Shown: positions 23,616 to 30,855 of the stretch, in pieces
How positions within the stretch are numbered: the stretch's first letter is position 1
Layout of the letters: every line of letters starts with the position of its first letter
Source: Roseburia sp.
GTDB taxonomy: Bacteria; Bacillota; Clostridia; Lachnospirales; Lachnospiraceae
Assembly: GCA_023662875.1 (NCBI GenBank)
Contig: JAMPIG010000034.1
Coordinates: 1-35,814, forward strand
Length of the DNA stretch: 35,814 bases
Direction of reading: 5' to 3'
Notes under the pieces: generated by a model
Seen by the model: only the letters and a program-made list of their open reading frames with translations
The model's database searches: none
Told to the model about the DNA's origin: nothing
Made by a program: the position numbers and the translations under genes

Positions 23616-24632
23616 ATGGTTACCATGAATGACATCGCGCTCCGGCTGGGAGTATCCAAGAGCACCGTATCCAAGGGGCTGAACAACGCCACCGATATCA
23701 GCGAGGAAATGCGTCGGAAAATTCTGGAGACCGCCGTAGAGCTGGGCTACAGCAACCGACGCCAGATGAACCGTGAAAAGAAGCTCTGTATTATTGTGGA
23801 AAACATGGAATACAATACGCCGAATCAGTTCGGACATGACATCATTCTGGGCTTTAAGCAGATGGCGGAGCCGGACGGCTGGACGGTGGATATCGTCCCG
23901 ATCGACAAGGATTTCCAGCGCAATAATCCCTACAGCGTCTTTCTGCTGTCTAACGGATACATGGGCGCTTTCCTGCTGGGGGCCTCCCTGATCGATCCCT
24001 GGATGTCCGAGTTCCGCTCCTGTAAGATTCCCACCGTCCTCTACGATAATTATGTAGCGAGCAACCCCCGGATCGCCTCCGTAGGCTGCGACAGTCAGGA
24101 CGGCTTCGACCAGGCCGTAAAGCATCTCATCGAGCTGGGACATAAAAAAATCGGTCTCATCTCCGGCCCCCTGGAGTCCTATATCGTAAAGGCGAGGTAT
24201 AACGCCTACATCAACGCCCTGTCAAAATACCACCTGGAGCTCAACGAGGACTACATCGGCCTGGGGTATTATATATCGGATTCCACGAAGGATCACGTAC
24301 AGCGCATGTATGATCTGGGCGTCACCGCCATCATCTGCTCCCACGATATCCGCGCGATCTCCGCCATGACGGAATGCATGGATAAAAATCTGCGGGTTCC
24401 GGAGGATATCAGTATCGTTGGCTTTGACGATCTTCCCATGACCGCCTACACCGACCCGCCCCTGACAACAATCCGCCAGGATCGTATCGCCCTGGGGAAG
24501 GCCGGTTACTACGCCATGTCCTGTCTTCAGAACGACCTGCCGATCTGCTCGATCCTGCTGCGCGCCCCTCTGATCGTCCGGGGTTCCACAGGCCCGGCGC
24601 GCCCATGCCCTGCCGTCGAGGCGGCCGACTGA
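23616..24632 (+). CDS. LacI-family transcriptional regulator of the alpha-glucan operon
   Basis: This is a 338-residue LacI/GalR regulator. The N-terminal HTH is MNDIALRLGVSKSTVSKGLN with the hinge helix near GYSNRRQMN. The periplasmic-binding-protein-like sensor domain includes HLIELGHKKIGLISGP and the C-terminal SIVGFDDLPMTAYTDPPLTT. It binds operator DNA in the absence or presence of a sugar effector. The start at 23616 has AAAGGGGG at good spacing; the ATG at 23625 is an alternative. Because it is divergent from the pulA operon and shares a region with LacI-like operator candidates, it probably controls that operon and itself. The effector may be a malto-oligosaccharide, by inference. Confidence 0.9.
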   Translation: MVTMNDIALRLGVSKSTVSKGLNNATDISEEMRRKILETAVELGYSNRRQMNREKKLCIIVENMEYNTPNQFGHDIILGFKQMAEPDGWTVDIVPIDKDFQRNNPYSVFLLSNGYMGAFLLGASLIDPWMSEFRSCKIPTVLYDNYVASNPRIASVGCDSQDGFDQAVKHLIELGHKKIGLISGPLESYIVKARYNAYINALSKYHLELNEDYIGLGYYISDSTKDHVQRMYDLGVTAIICSHDIRAISAMTECMDKNLRVPEDISIVGFDDLPMTAYTDPPLTTIRQDRIALGKAGYYAMSCLQNDLPICSILLRAPLIVRGSTGPARPCPAVEAAD

Positions 24633-24748
24633 CACGGCGTATCCACCCGGTGCTGCCCGCCCCATAGGATGCCGACGCGCCCTGCAGCCAAGCCGCCCGG
24701 TACTGCGTCGTTGCAGCGCCATCTCGAAAAGATAGGAGGAATTCTTTC

Positions 24749-25441
24749 ATGTACGCCAATTATATTTTCGACCTTTACGGTACTCTTGTGGATATCCATA
24801 CGAACGAGACGAAAGTCTCCCTCTGGAAGAACATGTCCCGGTATATGACCCTTCAGGGGGCCGCCTACGAAGCCGGGGAGCTGCAAAGGGCTTACCGACT
24901 CTCCATCCGTAAGCTGCGGACAACGCCGGAGACGGAGGTCGATCTCGCCCCGGTGATCCGAGGGCTCTATACGGAGAAGGGCGTCTCTCCTTCCGAGGAA
25001 GCAATCCGGTACTGGGCCCTGGCCTTCCGCGCCCTGTCCCTGGAATATGTACGGCTGTTTGACGGAGCGGCGGAGCTGCTCCGGGAGCTTTACAGGCAGG
25101 AAAGGGGCGTCTATCTCCTCTCCAACGCGCAGCGGCTGTTCACCGAGCCGGAGATGCGATCTCTCGGGATCTACGACTTGTTCGACGATGTGTTCCTCTC
25201 CTCCGATATCGGTTTTCTAAAGCCGTCCCGCCGCTTTTATAACGCCCTGCTGACAAAGCGCAGCCTGGATCCCAGATCCTGCGTTATGGTGGGAAACGAC
25301 TGGCGGGCGGACGCCTGGGGCGCGCATGACAATGGAATCGCCAGCTTCTATCTCCGCACTCCCCAGTCCCCCCGGGACGAAGGCGCTCTCCCGCCGGACT
25401 GCAGGCGGCTGGAGCGGATTTCCGATGTGCTGAGCTGCTGA
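24749..25441 (+). CDS. HAD-superfamily hydrolase (phosphatase-like)
   Basis: This is a 230-residue HAD protein. Motif I is DLYGTLVD (nucleophile Asp, with the general acid Asp replaced by Tyr at +2), motif II LLSNAQ, motif III Lys in FLKPS, and motif IV GNDWRADAWGA. The helical cap between motifs I and II fits subclass I. DxD is the usual motif I, and DLYGTL variants are known in this family, so activity is still plausible. The substrate is unknown. AGGAGG precedes the ATG. It follows the LacI-type regulator on the same strand at 116 bp and may be co-transcribed; the intervening stretch holds no other gene. Confidence 0.85.
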   Translation: MYANYIFDLYGTLVDIHTNETKVSLWKNMSRYMTLQGAAYEAGELQRAYRLSIRKLRTTPETEVDLAPVIRGLYTEKGVSPSEEAIRYWALAFRALSLEYVRLFDGAAELLRELYRQERGVYLLSNAQRLFTEPEMRSLGIYDLFDDVFLSSDIGFLKPSRRFYNALLTKRSLDPRSCVMVGNDWRADAWGAHDNGIASFYLRTPQSPRDEGALPPDCRRLERISDVLSC

Positions 25442-25550
25442 GGAAGAGCCTTTCCTGTATCGATCCCGCAGGCTCTGCCGACCGCAAAATCAATTGACGC
25501 TGCCTTCGGCTGACTGCCTCCGCTGACATCCGGCCGAGCGGGCGTCCATC

Positions 25551-25796
25551 CTACAGCTTCAGCCAGTTCCGCATGGCGTTGACGCCCTTCGCCTCCTTCA
25601 GAAACTGATCCCGGTTTTCCCGCACATACCGGTACAGCTCCATAATCTCTTCCTCAGAAAACCCCTTGTGACGATCCATTCTGCCCTCCGGCACCAGAAA
25701 CTCGGCGTAATCCTCTCCCCGGCTGAAGCAGACCCGGGCGAACTTCCTGCCTTCCTTCACTAAAACTCCCGAAACCAAAACCTGTACTTCCTCCAT
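25551..25796 (-). CDS. Small hypothetical protein
   Basis: This 81-residue protein starts MEEVQVLVSGVLVKEGRKFA. A beta-rich N-terminal half (VSGVLVKEGRKFARVCFSRG, then AEFLVPEG) is followed by a helical C-terminal half with FSEEEIMELYRYVRENRDQF. AAGGAG lies 7 nt before the ATG at 25796, so the longer open frame to 25859 is not used. No known domain is recognised. It is a lone minus-strand gene, convergent with the HAD gene. Confidence 0.6.
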   Translation of the reverse strand: MEEVQVLVSGVLVKEGRKFARVCFSRGEDYAEFLVPEGRMDRHKGFSEEEIMELYRYVRENRDQFLKEAKGVNAMRNWLKL

Positions 25797-26008
25797 AACG
25801 AAGCTCCTTTCCGCAATCCATCCTACCGCAATCGTAGCATGGAAGACCCGGCTCGTCAACCGGAGGAACCGAGATCAAGCGGATAAACGGCAGTATTTGT
25901 GCCTGTGACGGACATAATCCGGTAAAGCGTCCTGTCAAAGCAGACAGTCTCTCCTGCCGACGCCAGGGCGGATTCAGAACCTTCACCCGTTAGAAAAGTA
26001 CATTCCCA

Positions 26009-26050
26009 GGCGCTCCCGCAGAAAAAGGAGCGCCGCTCCCGACGCCCCTT
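26009..26050 (-). terminator. Terminator after the four-helix-type protein gene
   Basis: On the minus strand, GGAGC-GGC-GCTCC is followed by TTTTT. An alternative larger pairing GGCGCTCC (26009-26016) with GGAGCGCC (26027-26034) spans the T-run, so two mutually exclusive stems are possible. Confidence 0.65.
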
Positions 26051-26055
26051 TCGTT

Positions 26056-26487
26056 CTACAGAAACTCTCTCAGATCCTTTACCAGCGTTTCCTCGGCTCC
26101 CGCCACATCCTTCGCCAGCTTCCTTACCTTTTCCTCCGCCGCCGGATATTGGTTCAGATAGCGGTAAAGGCTTTTGACTCCCATATTGCAGCCGTCCGTG
26201 ACCAGATCCGCAGCCGTGCTGTCCGGCCCCTCGTCGTCCAGCTTCATATTCGTCTTCAGCTTGGACATCATCTTCGCCATGGCCGCGGGCTCCTTGCCCT
26301 CGTCATGGTATTCCTTCAGGTACTCGTGAGTTCTGTTCCCCAGCTTTGTATGGGTCTCCTTGCTCGCCGCCAGCAGATTGCGCAGGCTCTCGCTCTGCAC
26401 ATGCTCCATCACGTCGTCCAGGGTAGAAACCCCCATCTTGATTCCCGCGTTGCATTCCCGCAGCAGCCGGATTGTATCGTCTTCCAT
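26056..26487 (-). CDS. Helical-bundle hypothetical protein
   Basis: This is a 143-residue, entirely helical, acidic/basic mixed protein, starting MEDDTIRLLRECNAGIKMG and containing THTKLGNRTHEYLKEYHDEG. The pattern of four long amphipathic helices resembles small ferritin-like bundle proteins of Firmicutes, but no complete di-iron motif is clear. AAGGAGG is 7 nt before the ATG at 26487, which is preferred over the longer frame to 26520. Function unknown. It lies downstream of the Zn-ribbon gene and is followed by a terminator. Confidence 0.65.
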   Translation of the reverse strand: MEDDTIRLLRECNAGIKMGVSTLDDVMEHVQSESLRNLLAASKETHTKLGNRTHEYLKEYHDEGKEPAAMAKMMSKLKTNMKLDDEGPDSTAADLVTDGCNMGVKSLYRYLNQYPAAEEKVRKLAKDVAGAEETLVKDLREFL

Positions 26488-26536
26488 AAGATAACCTCCT
26501 TTTTGAGATAAGTTTCCCAAAAAGGAGGCGCCTTAT

Positions 26537-26746
26537 TCAGCCGTTCTTTTCAAACAGCGTGCAGCCCATATCTTTGAACTGCCGTATTTTCTTTTCCAAA
26601 AGCCCGACGGTGACGTCGAAATACGCCGCGCAGCAATCGATACAGAAAAAGGAATCCGCGGCACGGTTCAAAAGCTTTCTGTGGAGACCGATCTCGTCCG
26701 CGGTCAGCTTCCTCCCGCAGTTTTTACAAAACCGCTCCTCAGCCAT
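26537..26746 (-). CDS. Small zinc-ribbon protein
   Basis: This 69-residue protein has two cysteine pairs, FCKNCGRKL and FCIDCC, about 25 residues apart. This is a zinc-ribbon arrangement, followed by a helix (VTVGLLEKKIRQFKDMG). It probably binds one zinc ion; the role is unknown. GGGGAG sits 7 nt upstream of the ATG, inside the end of the GH27 gene, and the two reading frames overlap by 8 nt. It is therefore translationally coupled to the alpha-galactosidase. Confidence 0.7.
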   Translation of the reverse strand: MAEERFCKNCGRKLTADEIGLHRKLLNRAADSFFCIDCCAAYFDVTVGLLEKKIRQFKDMGCTLFEKNG

Positions 26747-27869
26747 GAACCAGCTCCCCGACCAGCACGCGGCACTCGTCCTTTTTGACCGCGCAGCGAT
26801 AGCCGTCCCGGTAAACGCCCAGCTCTTCGCCTGTCACCGCGTCCGTAAGCCTCAGCGCCGCGCCGGACTCGGAATGGATTCCCAGGTCGTCGAAGCAGAC
26901 GCTCAGGTTCGTCTCCCAGTCGTTATCGCATTCCAGGTTGAAAAATCCTACGGCAATCCGGTTTCCGCTCAGGATTTTCGCCATGATATAGCTCTTCTCC
27001 CCGTTGTGATTTACCAGAAAGGCCGGCCTGCACTCCTCGTCCTGATGAATGGCAATCAGACCCCTGCAGAGCAGCGTCTTCTTATTTTCCTCATCCAGCT
27101 TCCGCAGATCCGCCCCGATGATCAGCGGCGAACCCAAGAACGCCCAGAGGGCGAAATGCTGCAGGTATTGTAGATTGCTGCAGCCGTCCAGCCCCACGTT
27201 TCCCTTCCCGTGCATCCCGACAATCAGCATATCCATATCATTGAAGCAGCCCGGCGCGTTATTCTCAATGTTTTCCGCCTGGCTCCGGAAAATATCCTTG
27301 TAGCTCTTAGGCACGTCAAAAATATCTCCCGTCGAACGGTAGCTGTGAGCTCCTCTGGAGCGCATCCAGCCGGAAGGGTTCTCCACGCCCCAGTTACAGG
27401 CGGCGAAAAAGATCTCCCTGCCGCTGTTTCGCAGAGCCATCGCCATCGTCAGGTACGCGTTGCGGGCGTTGCCGCTGGCGGGAAAATTGCAGAAATCATA
27501 TTTCAGATAATCCACCCCCCACTCCGCAAACTGCTTCGCGTCCTGATATTCGTAGCCGTAGCTGCTGGGATAACCCGCGCAGGTCAAAAATCCCGCGCAG
27601 GAGTACATTCCGAATTTCAGCCCCTTAGAATGAATATAGTCGGAGAGATATTTCATCCCGTGGGGGAAGAGCTTCGGATCCGCCGTCAGCTTCCCGTCCA
27701 CTCTCTCCTTCAGCGACCAGCAGTCGTCGATGATTACGTACTCATAGCCCGCGTCCCGGTAGCCCTCCTCTACCATCTTATCCGCCATCTCCATAATCAG
27801 CTGCTCATTGATATTGCTCCCGAACGTATTCCAGGAATTCCATCCCATAGGTGATTTTTCTGCAAGCAT
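26739..27869 (-). CDS. Alpha-galactosidase (GH27)
   Basis: This 376-residue enzyme starts close to the family signature PMGWNSWNTFG and EYVIIDDCW. The catalytic nucleophile is D125 in YLKYDFCN, and the likely acid/base is D182 in YRSTGDIFD. FNDMDMLIVG and the C-terminal beta domain complete the usual architecture. GH27 members release terminal alpha-galactosyl residues (melibiose, raffinose, galactomannan side chains); some act on alpha-N-acetylgalactosamine. There is no signal peptide, so it is cytoplasmic. AGGAGG precedes the ATG. It lies directly downstream of an amino-acid, not sugar, ABC transporter, an unexpected partner. Confidence 0.9.
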   Translation of the reverse strand: MLAEKSPMGWNSWNTFGSNINEQLIMEMADKMVEEGYRDAGYEYVIIDDCWSLKERVDGKLTADPKLFPHGMKYLSDYIHSKGLKFGMYSCAGFLTCAGYPSSYGYEYQDAKQFAEWGVDYLKYDFCNFPASGNARNAYLTMAMALRNSGREIFFAACNWGVENPSGWMRSRGAHSYRSTGDIFDVPKSYKDIFRSQAENIENNAPGCFNDMDMLIVGMHGKGNVGLDGCSNLQYLQHFALWAFLGSPLIIGADLRKLDEENKKTLLCRGLIAIHQDEECRPAFLVNHNGEKSYIMAKILSGNRIAVGFFNLECDNDWETNLSVCFDDLGIHSESGAALRLTDAVTGEELGVYRDGYRCAVKKDECRVLVGELVHG

Positions 27870-27919
27870 AGGTTCCTCCTCATCGTACCATAACGCACAC
27901 TTCCGACAATACCTCTGTT

Positions 27920-28696
27920 TTACTCGTTCTCGGCGTACTCCGCGGACAGGCTGGAAATCGTGCCGTCCGCCAGCATCTCCTCGATCGCCTTGTTGATCAT
28001 CTCCAGAAGCTCTGTGTTTCCCTTCTTTACAGCGATGGCATACTCCTCGCCCTCGAAGGCCGACTCATCCTCCACGATCTTCAGGCCGGGATTATCGCTG
28101 ATGTACTTTTTTGCGGTGGCGGAATCGATTACCACGACGTCGCACTTGCCGTTTACCAGCTCCATGATTGCGTCCGTGCCCTTCTTAAAGGAGCTGTACT
28201 CATAATTCATCTCCTGGACGCAGATCTCGCCTGTATAACCCTGGATCACGCTGATCCTCTTGCCCGCCATATCCGCGGCGCTGGCGATATCGGAATCCTC
28301 CGGTACAATCATCACCTGGGTCGCCGCGTAGTAAGGCGTGGAAAAGTCCGCCTCCTCTTTTCTCTCCTCCGTCACCGTCATCCCGGCGATCACCGCGTCG
28401 ATCTGTCCGTTGCCCAGCGCTAACAGCAGGGAATCAAACTCCAGATTCTCCATCTTTGCGGTCATACCGTTCTTCTCCGCAATCTGCTTCGCGATAGCCA
28501 TATCGATTCCGTCATACTGGTCGATCACCCCGGACGAGCTCACAAACTCAAAGGGCGGGAACTCCGCATTGGTTCCGAAGGTAATCGTCTTCCCCTCTCC
28601 CGCGCCTGACGCGGGCTGACCGCCGCAGGCCGCCAGACTGCAAACCAGTATGACCGCCATCAATAATGTTACCGCTTTCTTTCCTGTCTTTTTCAT
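27920..28696 (-). CDS. Amino-acid ABC transporter substrate-binding lipoprotein
   Basis: This 258-residue lipoprotein has signal and lipobox VILVCSLAAC. The mature protein is a family 3 solute-binding protein. It has FGTNAEFPPFEF, the signature-like GIDMAIAKQIAEK, the D-A-V-I-A-G-M-T segment with ERKEEADFSTPYY, and VIQGYTGE. These features fit polar amino acid binders (Gln/Glu/His/Cys group); the ligand cannot be assigned. It completes the transporter encoded by the two upstream genes. A 328-bp spacer with tandem repeats separates it from the ATPase gene, so it may have separate regulation to reach the excess of binding protein usual in such systems. Confidence 0.9.
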   Translation of the reverse strand: MKKTGKKAVTLLMAVILVCSLAACGGQPASGAGEGKTITFGTNAEFPPFEFVSSSGVIDQYDGIDMAIAKQIAEKNGMTAKMENLEFDSLLLALGNGQIDAVIAGMTVTEERKEEADFSTPYYAATQVMIVPEDSDIASAADMAGKRISVIQGYTGEICVQEMNYEYSSFKKGTDAIMELVNGKCDVVVIDSATAKKYISDNPGLKIVEDESAFEGEEYAIAVKKGNTELLEMINKAIEEMLADGTISSLSAEYAENE

Positions 28697-28711
28697 AATT
28701 CTCCTCCATTT

Positions 28712-28801
28712 CGCCGTGCCCCCGTTCTCCCGGGAGCCTCCCGGCTCTTCCGCCGTGCCCCCGTTTTCCGAAGGCCTCCCGGCTTTTCCGCCGTGCCCCC
28801 A
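28712..28801. repeat. 2.3 copies of a 38-39 bp tandem repeat
   Basis: Units beginning CGCCGTGCCCCCGTT start at 28712 and 28751, and a partial unit at 28789. The shared CCTCCCGGCT segment occurs in the full units. The array lies just upstream of the substrate-binding protein gene, in the spacer of its operon. Confidence 0.8.
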
Positions 28802-29024
28802 GCGGCACGACCTCCTCCTGCGGAACCCCTGTTCCGCGAAAGATACTTCCCTTTCTGTATGTCATGCGGGGTTCTAACTTATCCCGCCTCATACCTGAAA
28901 ACAACGCTTCCGCCAGCTCCGGCGCAATCCCGCGACCGGGTCGGCTGTAAAGCCTGTCTCACCGGCTGCGATGCAATCTCTCAGCAGCGCCATCTCACCG
29001 CCTGCGAAGTCACCCTGCCTGAAT

Positions 29025-29747
29025 TTACAGCACCTTGCTCAGAAAGCTCTGTGTCCGCTCATTCCGGGGATGCTCGAAGATCTCCTCCGGACTTCCCTTC
29101 TCCAGAATCACGCCCTGATCCATAAACAGTACCCTGGTCGCCACCTCCCGCGCGAAGCCCATCTCATGGGTCACGATCACCATCGTCATGCCGGAATCCG
29201 CCAGATCCTTCATCACGTCCAGAACCTCGCCCACCATCTCCGGATCCAGTGCGGAGGTGGGCTCGTCGAAGAGCATGATCTCCGGATCCATGGCCAGGGC
29301 CCTGGCGATCGCCACCCGCTGCTTCTGCCCTCCCGAGAGCTGCGCCGGATAAGCCTCCGCCTTCTCCGCCAGACCTACCCGCTCCAGAAGCTCCTGTCCC
29401 CGCCGCACAGCCTGCTCCTTCGTCATCTTTTTCAGAAGCACCGGGGCCAGCGTGATATTTTCCAGAATCGTCAGGTGCGGGAAGAGATTAAACTGCTGGA
29501 ATACCATACCCATCTTCTGACGGATCCGGTTCACATCCACCTTAGGGTCGTTGATGAGCTCGTCGTCCACATAGACCTCGCCCTCCGTCACTGTCTCCAG
29601 GAGATTCAGGCAGCGCAGGAAAGTACTCTTCCCGGATCCGGAGGGTCCGATTACCACGACAACCTCGCCCTGCTCGATATGCTCGTCGATTCCGTTCAGC
29701 ACCTGCAGCTCGCCGAAATGCTTTTTCAGATTCTTTACCTTGATCAT
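29025..29747 (-). CDS. glnQ: Amino-acid ABC transporter ATP-binding protein
   Basis: This is a 240-residue ABC ATPase of the GlnQ/HisP type. It has Walker [11 protein letters not shown]-loop FQQFNLFPH, signature LSGGQKQR, Walker [13 protein letters not shown] and H-loop VTHEMGFA. It energises import with the adjacent permease. AAAGGAG precedes the ATG, and the gap to the permease gene is only 24 bp. The symbol denotes the family; the amino acid transported is not known. Confidence 0.92.
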   Translation of the reverse strand: MIKVKNLKKHFGELQVLNGIDEHIEQGEVVVVIGPSGSGKSTFLRCLNLLETVTEGEVYVDDELINDPKVDVNRIRQKMGMVFQQFNLFPHLTILENITLAPVLLKKMTKEQAVRRGQELLERVGLAEKAEAYPAQLSGGQKQRVAIARALAMDPEIMLFDEPTSALDPEMVGEVLDVMKDLADSGMTMVIVTHEMGFAREVATRVLFMDQGVILEKGSPEEIFEHPRNERTQSFLSKVL

Positions 29748-29771
29748 CGCTCTACTCCTTTTCCATCCGCT

Positions 29772-30470
29772 CTAACGGATTTCCGACTTTCTCAGCCTCT
29801 CCTCAATCTTTCGGAAGAAAAGCGTCAGAAGCTTAATCAAGACGTAATAGATGACAGCCGTTCCGATCAACGGCATAAAACGTGCGAAGGTTGCGCTTCG
29901 GATAAAGTCGCCCGCTTTCTGAATATCCATCAATCCCACATATCCCACCACCGCCGTCTCCTTGATCAGTACGATAAACTCGTTGCAAAGCGCCGGAAAA
30001 ATATTTTTCACCGCCTGGGGTGCCACAATATGTATCATGGTCTGCCTTCCGTTCAGCCCCAGCGACCTTCCGGCCTCCGTCTGTCCCCTGTCGATGGAAA
30101 GGATCCCCGCCCGGATAATCTCCGACACATAAGCGCCGGAATTGATTCCAAAGGCGATAGCGGCGATAATCCATTTCGGAATATCGATGGACGCGAACAC
30201 CACAAAATAAATAATCATCAGCTGGGTTACGGAGGGCGTTCCCCGGATCACGTCCGTATATACGCCGCCGATCGCTCTCAGCGGCTTCTTATTGGAAAGG
30301 TTGCACAGAGCGATCAGGAACCCGATCAGGATTCCCAGCGCCACCGCCAGCAACGAAATCTGGATCGTCACGCCGATACCCTTCAGCAAGAGCATGTAAC
30401 GGTTCTCTCTGATAAAGCATTTCTGGAAGGTCTCCGCGAAATCATACGCCCAAGCCATGAATCCTGCCAT
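29772..30470 (-). CDS. Amino-acid ABC transporter permease
   Basis: This 232-residue inner-membrane permease of the HisM/GlnP family has about five membrane segments. The first hydrophobic region is LLLKGIGVTIQISLLAVALG. The EAA-type loop for ATPase contact is TEAGRSLGLNGRQTMIHIVA. VIRGTPSVTQLMIIYFV is a family hallmark. AAAGGAG lies 9 nt before the ATG at 30470. As the first gene of the transporter operon it is preceded by a leader of about 150 nt with a TATAAT box at 30626-30631. Confidence 0.9.
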   Translation of the reverse strand: MAGFMAWAYDFAETFQKCFIRENRYMLLLKGIGVTIQISLLAVALGILIGFLIALCNLSNKKPLRAIGGVYTDVIRGTPSVTQLMIIYFVVFASIDIPKWIIAAIAFGINSGAYVSEIIRAGILSIDRGQTEAGRSLGLNGRQTMIHIVAPQAVKNIFPALCNEFIVLIKETAVVGYVGLMDIQKAGDFIRSATFARFMPLIGTAVIYYVLIKLLTLFFRKIEERLRKSEIR

Positions 30471-30625
30471 CCGTCCCTCTCCTTTCGTATACGTTTCTAT
30501 GTATTTTTATACAATCCGGATCGCTCTCGCAGTCTATAAAACCGGATATTCTCCGCAAGGCAGGCTGATTTGCGGGTGGTTTTTCAACCTTCTTGCGCTT
30601 TTCGGAAAGTACGCCCATACACGGC

Positions 30626-30631
30626 ATTATA
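30626..30631 (-). promoter_or_regulatory. -10 box upstream of the amino-acid transporter operon
   Basis: TATAAT on the minus strand lies within GTGTTATAATGCC. No good -35 is seen at 17-18 bp, so the promoter may need an activator. The leader of about 150 nt shows no recognised riboswitch. Confidence 0.4.
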
Positions 30632-30702
30632 ACACACTGTCCTCCGAAAGGGAAGACTAAATATACATTTTTTTGCATATCAAAATAGAAAGCTATCAAA
30701 AT

Positions 30703-30741
30703 GGAATTCTCGCTTCGCGAAAATTCTATTGCCATAAATTA
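30703..30741. repeat. Dispersed hairpin element, copy 2
   Basis: GAATTCTCGC-TTC-GCGAAAATTC forms a 10-bp stem with one mismatch. Together with its tail (TATTGCCATAAATT) it aligns with the copy at 4199-4237 at about 31 of 39 positions. Confidence 0.45.
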
Positions 30742-30824
30742 AGGATGCGAACCCCCTCAGGCCAACGCCAGGCGGATCCGCATCCTTTTTTTAATATAAT
30801 CCCATGCCCCGCTGAGGCAGCGGG
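30741..30824. terminator. Double hairpin downstream of the FliD-like gene
   Basis: AAGGATGCG (30741-30749) pairs with CGCATCCTT (30779-30787), followed on the plus side by a T-run. CCCGCTG-AGG-CAGCGGG (30808-30824) forms a second stem closer to the FliD-like stop. Together they likely end minus-strand transcription and shield against the other direction. Confidence 0.65.
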
Positions 30825-30855
30825 AGGATCGACTTTCTGAAAAATAATAACAGGT

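Noticed and set aside
28971-30539. 522-codon plus-strand open frame opposite the amino-acid transporter genes
   Set aside because: His/Arg/Leu-rich shadow spanning two clear genes on the other strand.
30442-30735. Leader ORF upstream of the permease
   Set aside because: The frame overlaps the permease start, lacks a clear ribosome binding site and has no recognisable sequence; it covers the promoter and leader.
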